Below, one piece after another: positions 7,924-17,500 of a DNA stretch of 64,000 nucleotides (position 1 is the first letter of the stretch; each line of letters opens with the position of its first letter). The stretch is from contig OZ241738.1 of assembly GCA_965200925.1 (NCBI GenBank), forward strand, positions 3,224,001 through 3,288,000, read 5' to 3'. Position numbers and translations under genes: made by a program. The notes under the pieces were generated by a model, which did no database searches, had not been told where the DNA came from, and saw nothing but the letters and a program-made list of their open reading frames with translations. Origin of the DNA: WTGU01 sp965200925 (GTDB lineage: Bacteria; Pseudomonadota; Alphaproteobacteria; UBA828).

Positions 7924-9228
7924 TTACGCGGCGAGGAAGCGGTTCCACTCCTTGATGAACAAGGTGATGTGGCGCGGCCAGATCATCCAGTAGGCGATGT
8001 TGGACTGGCGCCGGAGCTTGGGGCCGGTGTCCCGCCCGCGCCCCTCGTACCACTTCAGCCAGGCCTCGTCCGTCATGTAGTTCCGCGCCGTGTCGGGGCA
8101 GGGCGAGTAGTAGCCCTGTTCGGCATCGGCCGCGCCGCGCCAGCCCTCGAGGCACCAGTCCATATAGGCCATGGCGACCTCGGGCTGCGGCGCTTCGCTG
8201 GAGAGGCACATGCCGTAATACCAGGCCGACGTCCCCTCCCAGACGTCGACGTACCAGCACGGGATGCCGCGCTTCTTCACGTCCTCGACCACCGGGTTCC
8301 AGCAATCGATGCCCCAGACCTCCTCGGAAGCGAGCAGGTTCACGGCTTCGCCGTAGTTGGTCCAGAGCGCGCGGAACACGCCGTCCTGCTTGGCACCGAT
8401 CAGGAAATCGATGACGGTCTTCAGCTCGTCCGGTTCGAGGTCGCCGAAGCCCGCCTTGACCGGGTCCATCTTGCGGTTCTTCACCAGATAGCTGGCGGCC
8501 CGCGGCGGGCCGATCAGGTCCTCGTTCTGGATCGAGACCTTGCCGCGCGCGTCCACGTCGCGCCACTTGCCCTCGTAGAGCACGCCCAAGGTGTCGGGGG
8601 TGTTCCGGTCCGCCTGGGTGTCGGCGAACTTGTGCGGCAGGATGCCGAGCGCGTCCATGTTGTAGATCTGCGGCAGCATCTTGAAGGCGGTCCGGCTGTC
8701 GTCCCAGTAGACCATGTCGACGGGCCAGCCGTTGGTGTGGTCGGCACCGACATGGCCGGGATCGGTGAACAGGGTGTCCGCGAACTCCCAATTCGTGACC
8801 TTCTCCATCGGGACCGGCGCGATGGTGCCCGCCTCCTGGAGCGCCGGCGTGCGGAAGGCGTTGGTCTCGATCATCGAGAAGCTTTTGTAGCCGCCGGTGA
8901 TCCACTTCTGGACCGAATCGGCGAGGCTCGCGACTTGGCCGGTGGCCTGGAGACCGCCGCTCATCTCCGCGAACTTCTTGAAGAAGCGCTCCTGGACGGA
9001 GACTCCGGTGCCGATGACCTGCATCGGCCCGTCCTGTTCGATCCCCGCGACCCGGTCCGCGAAGGCGGCCCGCGCCTCGGACGCTCCGATGCCGGCCGCC
9101 GCGACCGCTGCCGTCGCCCCCGCCGCCGCCATGAACTGGCGCCGGTCGAGGCCCGCGGCCGCGCCGGCGCGCGCGTCGGCGTCCGCGCGAAAACGCTCGT
9201 GCCTTTCCTGAAGGTGCCTGTCGTCCAT
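7924..9228 (-). CDS. Tat-exported extracellular solute-binding protein (ABC transporter)
   Basis: 434 residues. A twin-arginine signal (DRRQFMAAAGATAAVAAAG, about residues 28-46) is followed by ASEARA, so the mature protein is exported folded to the periplasm. The body resembles PotD/PotF-type binding proteins, with a NGWPVDMVYWDD segment, an NYGEAVNLLAS helix, and YYGMCLSSEAPQPEVAMAYMDW near the end. In this family the ligand is often a polyamine or an amino-acid-like compound. It is the last gene of a three-gene unit with an M20 deacylase and an Asp/Glu/hydantoin racemase. No permease is encoded nearby. The ligand is inferred only as an amino-acid derivative. Confidence 0.85.
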   Translation of the reverse strand: MDDRHLQERHERFRADADARAGAAAGLDRRQFMAAAGATAAVAAAGIGASEARAAFADRVAGIEQDGPMQVIGTGVSVQERFFKKFAEMSGGLQATGQVASLADSVQKWITGGYKSFSMIETNAFRTPALQEAGTIAPVPMEKVTNWEFADTLFTDPGHVGADHTNGWPVDMVYWDDSRTAFKMLPQIYNMDALGILPHKFADTQADRNTPDTLGVLYEGKWRDVDARGKVSIQNEDLIGPPRAASYLVKNRKMDPVKAGFGDLEPDELKTVIDFLIGAKQDGVFRALWTNYGEAVNLLASEEVWGIDCWNPVVEDVKKRGIPCWYVDVWEGTSAWYYGMCLSSEAPQPEVAMAYMDWCLEGWRGAADAEQGYYSPCPDTARNYMTDEAWLKWYEGRGRDTGPKLRRQSNIAYWMIWPRHITLFIKEWNRFLAA

Positions 9229-9254
9229 CTCTCCCTCCCCGATGCCGCGATCCG

Positions 9255-10013
9255 TTATTCGGCGGCGGCCTCACCGATGGGAGCGGGCGTGCCGAAATGA
9301 CGCATCATCCCGGTGAACGCCTTCCGCTCCGGGAACCGGTAGGTCTTGTACTTGCTCGTCTTGCGGCCGATCTCGACGATGCTTTCGGCCATCTTGGTTG
9401 CGCAGACCACACCGTCGAGCACCGGGATTCCGAGCTCGGCTTCCAGCCCGTCGGCGAACTCCGCGAAGCCCGCGCAGCCCAGGCAGATCGCCTCGGCCTC
9501 ATCCTCGTCGCGGGCGCGGAAACATTCCTGGCGCAGCTTCTCCAGCGAGCCTTCGTAATCCCGCTCGACGTCGAGCACATAGACCGGCGTGGTGCGCACG
9601 ATCACCCTGTGGCCCAGGCCGTAGCCCGCCACCATGTCCTCCACCGGCACGCGGAAGCGCGGGATGATGGTGACGATGGCCACCCGCGCCGCGAGCTGGC
9701 AGGCCATGTAGAGCGATGCCTCGGCGATCCCGATCACCGGCTTGTCCGTCATTTCGCGCGCGGCATGCAGGCCGGGGTCGCCGTAGCAGGCGATGACGTA
9801 GGCGTCGAACCCCTGCCGGTCGCCCTTCGCGATCTCGTTCAGGATGCCGGGGACGCAGAGATATTCGTCGTAGAAGGATTCGATCGAGGCCGGCGCGTAG
9901 TCGGGGGTGACCGCCGCGACCTCCGTGCCCTCCCGCGCCACCGAGCGGGCGGCCACGGCGTCCGCCTCCGTCATCTCCCGTGACGAGTTGGGGTTGATGA
10001 TCATGATCTTCAT
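9255..10013 (-). CDS. Aspartate/glutamate/hydantoin racemase family protein
   Basis: 252 residues. It has the two cysteines used as acid/base pair in this superfamily: VIACYGDPG in the first half and CLGCAGF in the second. The N-terminus MKIMIINPNSS is typical for hydantoin racemase-like (HyuE/DCG1) members. These enzymes invert the alpha-carbon of hydantoins or acidic amino-acid derivatives. ATG 10013 is preceded by GGAGGAAG, so I ignore the much longer open frame upstream, which belongs to other genes' shadow. It sits between the M20 deacylase and the binding protein in one direction. A role in use of N-carbamoyl or N-acyl amino acids is an inference. Confidence 0.8.
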   Translation of the reverse strand: MKIMIINPNSSREMTEADAVAARSVAREGTEVAAVTPDYAPASIESFYDEYLCVPGILNEIAKGDRQGFDAYVIACYGDPGLHAAREMTDKPVIGIAEASLYMACQLAARVAIVTIIPRFRVPVEDMVAGYGLGHRVIVRTTPVYVLDVERDYEGSLEKLRQECFRARDEDEAEAICLGCAGFAEFADGLEAELGIPVLDGVVCATKMAESIVEIGRKTSKYKTYRFPERKAFTGMMRHFGTPAPIGEAAAE

Positions 10014-10069
10014 GGCGTCTTCCTCCGCTGAAGGCTGCCGGGCGCGCCTCCCGGAACCGTATCGCCGCG

Positions 10070-11200
10070 TCAGAGGCCGCACCAGCGGCGGGCCAGGGTC
10101 TCGTAGATCCGGACCGCCTGTTCGATATGGGCGAGCGGGCAGTATTCGTCGGTCTGATGGGCCATGTGCATCTCGCCGGGGCCCAGGATGACGGTGGGCG
10201 GGCGCCCGCAGGCGGGGGTGAGCGCCGAGGCGTCGGTGAAGTAGGGCGCCCCGCGCGGCTCGATCTCCTCGCCCAGGATCGGCGCCGCCACCGCGTAGAC
10301 CTCCTGCATCCAGGGATGGGTGTGCGGCGTGTGCACGCCGCCCACGTCGACCAGCCGCGCGATCCGGTTTTCGGCACCCAGATAGCCTTCGAGGCCGGTG
10401 AGAATCCGTTCGTGGTCCTGGTCGGGGAGGGTGCGGATGTCGATCGTGAATTCGGCGTGGTCGGGCACGGAGTTCAGGTTGAGCCCGCCCTGCATGGTGC
10501 CGACGTTGAGCGTCGATTTGCCCAGCAGCGCATGGGGCATGGCGTTGAAGTCGAAATCCTCCAGCCTGGCGACCGAGCGGGCCGCCTTGTAGAGGGCGTT
10601 GTCGCCGTGCTCGGGCATGGAGCCGTGGGCGGTGACGCCCTCGGTCTCCACCTTCAGCCAGAGCGCGCCCTTGTGGCCCAGAATCGGGTAGTTGGAGGTG
10701 GGCTCGGCGATGACGATGGCCCCGGCCGCGCCCAACGCGCCCGTCTCGCCCAGATGGTGGGAGCCCTCGCACCCCGTCTCCTCCCCGGCGCAGATCGCCA
10801 TCACCACGTCCGCCGCGCCGCTTTTCCCCTCGCCGGCGAGCTTCAGCGCCACGTGAACGAAGGACGCGACGCCGGCCTTCATGTCCGTGGTGCCGCGTCC
10901 GAACAGCTTGCCGTCCACGATCTCGGCGCCGAAGGGATCGACCGACCATTCCTTGGTGCCGAGCGGGACCACGTCGATATGCCCGCCGAAGCAGAGCGGC
11001 TCCTTCTCGCCCCGCCCCCGGAGGGTCGCGACCAGGCTGGTCCGGTCCTCGGCGAACTCGTGGTAGGAGACCTCGAGCCCCGCCGCGGAGAGCATGTCGC
11101 CCAGGTAATGGGCGCACGCCACTTCCCGGCCCGGCGGGTTGCGGGTGTCCATGCGGACGATCTCCCGGGTGATGTCCAGGGCGGACGGAACGGACGGCAT
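10070..11200 (-). CDS. M20-family metallopeptidase, ArgE/DapE-like deacylase
   Basis: 376 residues. Metal-binding motifs of the M20 family are in order: GHIDVVP (His and Asp), GRGTTDMKAG (bridging Asp), CAGEETG (catalytic Glu pair) and AEPTS; a histidine near AHQTDEYCPL completes the site. A dimerisation domain with TAHGSMPEHGDNAL lies in the middle. Family members remove acetyl, succinyl or carbamoyl groups from amino acids using two zinc ions. ATG 11200 has a GGGGGAGAG upstream. It is the first gene of the operon with the racemase and binding protein. The exact acyl group cannot be told from sequence; true ArgE is one option. Confidence 0.85.
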   Translation of the reverse strand: MPSVPSALDITREIVRMDTRNPPGREVACAHYLGDMLSAAGLEVSYHEFAEDRTSLVATLRGRGEKEPLCFGGHIDVVPLGTKEWSVDPFGAEIVDGKLFGRGTTDMKAGVASFVHVALKLAGEGKSGAADVVMAICAGEETGCEGSHHLGETGALGAAGAIVIAEPTSNYPILGHKGALWLKVETEGVTAHGSMPEHGDNALYKAARSVARLEDFDFNAMPHALLGKSTLNVGTMQGGLNLNSVPDHAEFTIDIRTLPDQDHERILTGLEGYLGAENRIARLVDVGGVHTPHTHPWMQEVYAVAAPILGEEIEPRGAPYFTDASALTPACGRPPTVILGPGEMHMAHQTDEYCPLAHIEQAVRIYETLARRWCGL

Positions 11201-11301
11201 CGATTCGCTCTCCCCCTCGCGGCCGCCGACGCGCGGCGGATCGAGTATGGCCGCCCCGTCCCGCCCGGTCCAGCCGCGCCCCTCGATAAAGGGGGAGCGC
11301 G

Positions 11302-12531
11302 TCAGGCGTCGAAGTCGCCGCGCATGATCCGGGCGGAGATGGGGACGTCCCCGCCGGGCGGCTGCCAGGCGGAGACGGGGTCGATGCGGGTCCGGCGGCC
11401 GCTCCGCCGCACGGCGAACAGGGAGTCCGCCGGCAGCAGGTCGAGCAAGGCCGGCGCGTGTGTGGTGACGACGTGCTGGGTCTTCCCGCGGCCCGCGCGC
11501 GTCTTCAGCAGGTCCGCGATCAACGGGAGGCGGCGCGGGTGGACGCCGCTCTCCGGCTCCTCGAATCCCACCAGCGCGGGTGTTTCGCCGCCGCCGGACA
11601 GGGCCAGAAGGCCCAACAGGCGGAGGGTGCCGCCGGACAGCACCCGTTCGGGGAAGGTGACGTCGCCCTCCCGCAGGCGGAGCTCCACCCGGTCGGGATC
11701 GCCCGCCGCCAGATCGATGCCTGCGACGCCGGGCAGCGCCGCGCGCAGCGCCTCCTCGACGGCCGCGAAGCGTGCCGGCTCCCGCGCCGCCAGCGCCCGC
11801 AGGAACGCCGCGAGCTCTTCGCCCGCCGGCCCCATCGGCCGCGACGAACAGAGGAACCGCCAGCTTTCCAGCGCACGCCGGGCCGCGACCAGATGCGGAT
11901 AGTGCGGCGGATGGTGCGGCAGCGAGAGGATCGTGTGATCGAGATGGCGGTCGTAATAGACGGGATTCGCCTGCCCCTCCCGCCGCAGATGGAGCCGCTC
12001 GCCCTGGCGCTCGACGAAGGGCTTGCGGGTGATGGCCGGCTCCCCCTCGGTGTTCAGCGCCACCAGATATTCGTCGGCCACGCGCAAGGCCCCGGCGCCG
12101 GGCAGCATCTCGATCTGGACCCGGTAGCGCAGGTGACGCTCGCGCACCCGGACGAGCGCCTGGCCGGCCCCCGTCGGCGGTGCGCCGTCGCCCGCGCCGG
12201 GCGTCTCCTGGATTCGCCGGTCGACCTCCGCCACGATCGCGTCCGACAGCCGCAGGTCGGCCTCGATGGAGAAGGCCAGCCGCTCGCGCGCGGCCAGCGC
12301 CTCGATTCCACCGCGCCCGACGGTGAAGGATTCGATCGGCATGCCGCGGCGAGGCGGGTCGAAGGCTTCCCCGACGGTCCGGCTCGTCGCGAGCGTCGAG
12401 AGCAGGCGCAGAGCGTCGAGAAAGTTGCTCTTGCCGGCCGCGTTCGGCCCGAACAGCACGGTGAGCGGCGCGAGCCGCACCTCGGTGTCCTCGAGGGATT
12501 TGAATCCCCTGACGCATACCCGCGTCAGCAT
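11302..12531 (-). CDS. RecF/OLD-like AAA family ATPase
   Basis: 409 residues of the AAA_21-type, SMC-like ATPase group. The N-terminus (RVCVRGFKSLEDTEV, LTVLFGPNAAGKSN) gives the family start and Walker A; the signature-like LSGGTLRLLGLLAL and Walker B VGFEEPESGVHP come near residues 310-350; an H-loop TTHAPALLD follows. No TOPRIM nuclease domain follows, so it is not a full OLD nuclease. Many such orphans occur in accessory regions; the function is unknown. ATG 12531 begins at the conserved strand. It is transcribed away from the MDR gene and is separated from the defence operon by that gene. Confidence 0.75.
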   Translation of the reverse strand: MLTRVCVRGFKSLEDTEVRLAPLTVLFGPNAAGKSNFLDALRLLSTLATSRTVGEAFDPPRRGMPIESFTVGRGGIEALAARERLAFSIEADLRLSDAIVAEVDRRIQETPGAGDGAPPTGAGQALVRVRERHLRYRVQIEMLPGAGALRVADEYLVALNTEGEPAITRKPFVERQGERLHLRREGQANPVYYDRHLDHTILSLPHHPPHYPHLVAARRALESWRFLCSSRPMGPAGEELAAFLRALAAREPARFAAVEEALRAALPGVAGIDLAAGDPDRVELRLREGDVTFPERVLSGGTLRLLGLLALSGGGETPALVGFEEPESGVHPRRLPLIADLLKTRAGRGKTQHVVTTHAPALLDLLPADSLFAVRRSGRRTRIDPVSAWQPPGGDVPISARIMRGDFDA

Positions 12532-12766
12532 GGCGCGGTGCCCACGATGGCCCGCGCCGTTTGCCGGAGCCGCGTCTCGTCGCCCTTCCGCGCCATGCCG
12601 CCGCCTTCGTAGCCCGCGCCCAAGGCTGGCCGCCGGTGCCCTTCCGGTCAAGACTCCGCGGCCGGTCTTCCCGGCGGGGCGGGGAACGTGGCCCGGCGCG
12701 GGCGCCCCGTGCTACGGTCCCGGCGCGCCGGGAGGCAATCTGCGGGCGGGCGCGGGAGGGCGGAAG

Positions 12767-13762
12767 ATGCCGCGAATCGTCGTGTTCCATGAGACCGGCG
12801 GGCCGGAGGTGCTGCGCCTCGAAGAGAGGCCACAGGCGCCGCCGGGGCCGGGAGAGGTACGGCTCCGCGTCGAGGCCATCGGGCTGAACCGGGCGGAGGT
12901 CATGCTGCGGGAAGGCGTGTATCACGAGCGGCCCGTCTTCCCCTCCCGCATCGGCTACGAGGCCGCCGGCGTCGTCGACGCCGTGGGCGCCGGCGTGCGC
13001 GGCGTGCGGGAGGGCGACCGCGTGGCCACCGTCCCTTCCTTCGCGCTCTCCCAGACCCGCCAGGGGGTCTACGGCGAAAGCGCCGCGGTGCCGGCGGAAC
13101 TCGCGGTCCCCTACCCGGCGGCGCTTTCACCGGTGGAGGGGGCGGCGCTGTGGATGGCCTACCTCACGGCCTACGGCGCCCTCGTCCATTACGGCGGCCT
13201 GGGCGCGGGCGACGCCGCGTTGATCACGGCGGCGAGCAGCAGCGTCGGCATCGCCGCGATCCAGATCGCCAGGGCGCGCGGCGCCGTCGCCATCGCGGCC
13301 ACCCGGCGCCCGGCGAAGAAGGCGGCGCTGCTTGCGCACGGCGCCGACCACGTGATCGCGACGGAGGAGGAGGACCTGCCGGCGCGGGTCATGGAGATCA
13401 CCGGCGGCGCCGGCGCGCGCGTCGTCTTCGACCCGGTCGCCGGGCCGCTCCTGACGACGCTCTGCGCCGCCTGCGCCGAGCACGGCACGATCTACGAATA
13501 CGGCGCACTGCATCCGGGCGAGACGCTCTACCCGCTGATGCCGATGCTCGCGCGGTCCCTCACCATCGTCGGCTATCAGGTGCTCGACTTCGTGCAGGAC
13601 GCCGGGCGCTTCGCGTCGGCGCGGGACTTCATCTTCGCCGGAGTCGCCGACGGCGCCCTCGTGCCCGCGATCGACCGTCGCTTCCCGCTGGAGCGCATCA
13701 CCGACGCCCACCGCTACATGGAATCCAACGCCCAATGCGGCAAGATCGTGGTGACGGTGTGA
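12767..13762 (+). CDS. Zinc-independent MDR-family oxidoreductase (quinone oxidoreductase-like)
   Basis: 331 residues. The N-terminal GroES-like part starts with MPRIVVFHETGGPEVL and has GLNRAEVMLREG and GYEAAGVVDAVGAGV. The Rossmann part has a nucleotide-binding ITAASSSVGIAAIQIAR in place of the GxGxxG of classical members, then FDPVAG and the C-terminal IDRRFPLERITDAHRYMES. Zinc-binding cysteines are absent, as in NADPH:quinone oxidoreductases. The ATG at 12767 is preceded by GGGAGGGCGGAAG. The gene stands alone between the minus-strand ATPase and the toxin-antitoxin pair. The substrate is unknown. Confidence 0.85.
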   Translation: MPRIVVFHETGGPEVLRLEERPQAPPGPGEVRLRVEAIGLNRAEVMLREGVYHERPVFPSRIGYEAAGVVDAVGAGVRGVREGDRVATVPSFALSQTRQGVYGESAAVPAELAVPYPAALSPVEGAALWMAYLTAYGALVHYGGLGAGDAALITAASSSVGIAAIQIARARGAVAIAATRRPAKKAALLAHGADHVIATEEEDLPARVMEITGGAGARVVFDPVAGPLLTTLCAACAEHGTIYEYGALHPGETLYPLMPMLARSLTIVGYQVLDFVQDAGRFASARDFIFAGVADGALVPAIDRRFPLERITDAHRYMESNAQCGKIVVTV

Positions 13763-13841
13763 TCCGGCCGCCGATCCCGCGCGGCGGCCCCGGGGATCGG
13801 ATGAAAACCGGACGACCGGGCGAGTCGACCGGGAAGCCGCG

Positions 13842-13887
13842 TTGACGCACGGCCGTTGCTTGGCAAACTTCATGCATGTATGAAGTT
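13842..13887 (+). promoter_or_regulatory. Promoter and operator of the toxin-antitoxin/DUF499 operon
   Basis: A TTGACG -35-like hexamer (13842-13847) is followed at about 16 bp by a weak CAAACT (13864-13869). Overlapping the latter is the inverted repeat AACTTCAT-GCATGT-ATGAAGTT (13866-13887), and the toxin ATG (13876) lies in the middle of it. There is no Shine-Dalgarno, so the transcript may be leaderless. Binding of the antitoxin here would shut off the whole downstream operon. Confidence 0.5.
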
Positions 13888-14136
13888 CGCTATGAGAAAC
13901 ATGCGGCCCGCCATCTCCTTCGCGTGCCGCGCGACCTCGCGCGGCGGCTCCGCGCGGGAATCGAAGCGGTCGCGGCGGACCCTTACGGAAGCCACCCGAA
14001 CGCGACCCGGCTGCGAGGATGGGATGGCGGTTTCCGGCTCAGGATTGGCGACTGGCGCGTGGTCTACGTCCTCGACGACGAACGCAGGCTGCTGCTGATA
14101 GCGAAGATCGGCCCGAGGGGAGAGGCATACCGATGA
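13876..14136 (+). CDS. RelE/ParE-family toxin
   Basis: 86 residues with the compact RelE/ParE fold: MYEVRYEKHAARHL, an RRLRAGIEAVAADP helix, then LRIGDWRVVYVLDDE and the terminal strand LLLIAKIGPRGEAYR. RelE members cut mRNA on the ribosome; ParE members poison gyrase, and the two cannot be separated by eye. The toxin comes first and overlaps the antitoxin gene by ATGA, the order seen in higBA-like pairs. The start codon lies inside an inverted repeat, which fits autoregulation. Being first in a long overlapping operon, the pair could also control expression of the defence genes behind it. Confidence 0.85.
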   Translation: MYEVRYEKHAARHLLRVPRDLARRLRAGIEAVAADPYGSHPNATRLRGWDGGFRLRIGDWRVVYVLDDERRLLLIAKIGPRGEAYR

Positions 14137-14519
14137 GCGGACCGGACGTGCAGATCATCGAGAAGGACGGGCGGCCGGAATACGCCGTCCTTCCGATTGA
14201 GGATTACCGCCGCATGACCGCCGCGCTGGCGGACGCCGCCGACGCGGCCGCCATCGACCGGGCCTTGCGCGCGGACGCGGCGGGCGAGACCGTTCCGGGC
14301 CCGGTGGTGCATGCGATCCTGGACGGCGCGCCGCCGCTGCGCGCGTGGCGCCGTCATCGCGGGCTCACGCTGGCGGCGCTGGCGGCGCAGACGGGCGTCT
14401 CGAAGGGTTACCTGTCGCAGATCGAGAACGGCCGCAAGACGGGGACGCTGGCGCTCTTCCGCCGGCTCGCGGCCGAACTGGGCGCGGCGCTGGACGACCT
14501 CGCCGGACGGCCGGCGTGA
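14133..14519 (+). CDS. Xre-family HTH antitoxin
   Basis: 128 residues. The N-terminal part (IIEKDGRPEYAVLPIEDYRRM) resembles the Phd/DUF antitoxin leader found in several prevent-host-death-like antitoxins. The C-terminal half holds a classical Xre helix-turn-helix, LAALAAQTGVSKGYLSQIENGRKTG. The gene overlaps the toxin stop by ATGA and the DUF499 gene by GTGA. It would neutralise the toxin and bind the palindrome at 13866-13887. Because the operon continues without a gap, loss of the antitoxin could derepress the downstream ATPase and methylase genes. Confidence 0.85.
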   Translation: MSGPDVQIIEKDGRPEYAVLPIEDYRRMTAALADAADAAAIDRALRADAAGETVPGPVVHAILDGAPPLRAWRRHRGLTLAALAAQTGVSKGYLSQIENGRKTGTLALFRRLAAELGAALDDLAGRPA

Positions 14520-17500
14520 CGATTCCGACGATATTCGAGACCTGCCGCCCGCGCGCGGACGTCCTCGAGGGCGCGGTCGCGGAGGCGGATTTCGCGGCCG
14601 ATCTGGCCCGGGTCGTCGGCGGCGAGGGAATCGACGGGTATCGCGATCCGGCGCGTTTCTTCGCCAACACCTACCCGACGAGGGGCCTCAAAAACCTGCT
14701 CGCCAACGTCTGCCGGCGGCTCACCGGTGCCGGCGGCGAGGCCGCGGCGATCTTCCGGCTCGATACCTCCTATGGCGGTGGCAAGACCCACGGCTTGATC
14801 GCCTTGACCCATGCGGCGCGGGGCATGGAGGGCGTGACGGACGTTTCCGAGTTCGTCGATCCCGCCTTGATCCCGCAGGGCGGCGTCCGCGTCGCGGCCT
14901 TCGACGGCGAGAACGCCGACCCGGCCAATGGCCGGGCGATGGGCGACGGCGTGCTGGCTCATACCCCCTGGGGCGAAATCGCCCACGCGCTTGCCGGGGC
15001 AGAAGGCTACGAGCGGGTCCGCAAAAGCGATGAAAGCCGTATCGCGCCGGGCGCAGAAACCTTGCGCGCGCTGTTCGGCGGCGCCCCGACGCTGATCCTG
15101 CTGGACGAGCTTTCGGTCTATCTGCGCAAGGCCCGCCGGCTCGCCGATGGCCACGATCAACTGACGGCGTTCCTGACCTCGCTGTTCAAGGCCGTGGAAG
15201 GCGCGCCCAACGCGGCCCTGGTCTACACCCTGGCGATCGGCAAGGACGGAAGGGCGGTGGATGCTTATGGCGAAGAGAACCGGTTCATCGCCGACAACAT
15301 GGCGGAAGCGGAAAGCGTTTCCGCGCGCATGGCGACGCCGCTCAACCCCACCGGGGAGGACGAAACCGTTCACGTGCTCCGCCGCCGCCTGTTCGCTTCC
15401 ATCGATGGAACCAGGGTCGCGCCGGTTGTCGAGGCATACCGGGCGCTTTGGGCGGCCAACGGCGACTCGCTCGCGGCGGACGCCGCCCGGGCCGGGACCG
15501 TCGAGACCTTCCGGTCGAGCTATCCGTTTCACCCCGAAGTGCTGGAAACCCTGACCGGCAAGACGGCGACGCTCGGCAACTTCCAGCGGGTGCGCGGCAT
15601 GTTGCGGCTGCTGGCCCGCACGATGGCGCGTCTGTGGGACGAACGGCCCGCAGACGCGACCGCGATCCATCTCCACCACATCGACCCGGGCCACGAGCCG
15701 ATCCGCCAGGAGATCGTGACCCGCCTCGGGCAGTCCGCCTATCTGCCGGCGATCTCGAACGACGTTGCCGCCGGCGGGGCCGAAAAGAACGCGCTCGCAC
15801 AGGAGATCGACGCCGAGCATCACGGCGGCCTGCCTCCCCATGCGGCCTATGCCGCCCGCACGATCTTCATGCACACGCTCGCCTTCAACGACCCGCTCAA
15901 GGGCCTCTCCCCCGAGCAACTGCGTTACTCGATCCTTTGCCCGGCGATGGACATCAGCTTCATCGAGGAAGCGCGCAAGAAGTTCATCGCCGAATCCGCC
16001 TACCTCGACGACCGGCCCGGCGCGCCGATGCGCTTTCTCGCCGAGGCCAATCTGCGACAGATCGTCCGGCGCGAGGAACGGCACGTCGATGCAGGCACCG
16101 CCCGCGCCGAGCTCGACGACCGCATCCGCCTGATATTCGGCGGCAAGACCTTCGACACGGTGCCCTTCCCCGGCGGACCGTTCGACGTCCCGGACGAGAT
16201 CGGCAACGGCCGGCCGAAGCTGGTCGTTCTGGCCTATGACGGCGTGACCGTCGGTGGATCCGTCGAGCGCATTCCTGCGCTCATCGAACGCATTTACGAT
16301 CGCAAGGGCGCCGAGGGCGCGGCTCTCCGCGTTTTGCGCAACAATCTGGTCTTCACGGTCGCCGACGAGGCCCGCAAGGAGGAGATGCGGCACAAGACGC
16401 AGCGCCGGCTGGCCCTGCGGGCGTTGCGGAAGCCCGAGCGCCTGGTCGAGCTGGCCCCGCACCAGCAGGACGAGGTGCGGGAACTGGAGGCGCGTTCCGA
16501 GCAGGAGCTCGCCATCGCGATCCAGCAATGCTACCGGCATGTCTTCTATCCCTCCCGCGACCGCGTCGGCGCGGAGGGAGTCGTCGATCTGGCGCACTCG
16601 GCGATCGACATGCAGTCCGCCTCGGATCAGCCCGGTGCCGGCCAGTTGCAGATCGTGCGGGCGCTGCGCGACCTGAAGAAGCTGCGGCTTTCCGAAGACG
16701 AACCGGACTCGCCCGCCTATGTGCGCGACCGCACGCCGCTCAGGAAGGGCCAGATGACGACGCTGGCGCTGCGCGGCGAGTTCCGCCGCGACCCGGCGCT
16801 GCCGATGTTGATCGGTGACGACGTCTTTCTCCGGGGCGTCAGGCGCGGCGTCGAGCAGGGGGAGTACGTCTACCGCCGCGGCGACCTGTTGTTCGGCCCC
16901 GACGATCCGCCGGCCGCCATCGCGATCGACGAGCAGGCCGTGGTCATGACCATGGCCTACGCCAGGAACAAGGGCGTCTGGCCGCGGCCCGCGCCCGTCG
17001 AAAAGATTCCGGAGGCCGGGAGCGGCAGCGGCGGCGGGCTGACCGAGGACCCGTCCGGCGCGCGGACGCCGACGCCCGCGCCGCCCGCGGCGCCGGCCGC
17101 GCCGTTCACCGCCGAGGGCGTCCTCAAGGACGCGCTCACCCGGTTGTGGGAGCAGGCGCGCGCGAAGAAGGTCGAGGCGGTCGGCCTCCTCACCATTCGC
17201 ATGTTCGAGGCCGGCGACGGCTTTCGCCTCCTCGGCGCCGTCGGGGCCGTTTCCGGAGCGGAAAAGGTCGTGACCATGACCGGCGGCTACGAGACCCGAG
17301 GCGGCGGTTCCTTCGCGCTCGAGTTCCGGGGACCGGTGCCGGATGCGCAGCCGGTGAAGGAGTTTCTGGAGCCGCAGCTCCGGGCCGGGGAGTCCAGGGA
17401 TTTACAGACGGGGTTCGAGTTGTCCTTCGAGGATGGCCTGTCGATGAAGGGAGAGGCTGCGGAAAAGTTCACGGACCGTCTTTCCAGGTTCGCGAGCGGC

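Noticed and set aside
10070..12925. Long minus-strand frame extending the M20 gene upstream to 12925
   Set aside because: The M20 protein has a good start and Shine-Dalgarno at 11200. The extension is arginine/alanine-rich shadow of the AAA ATPase gene in another frame.
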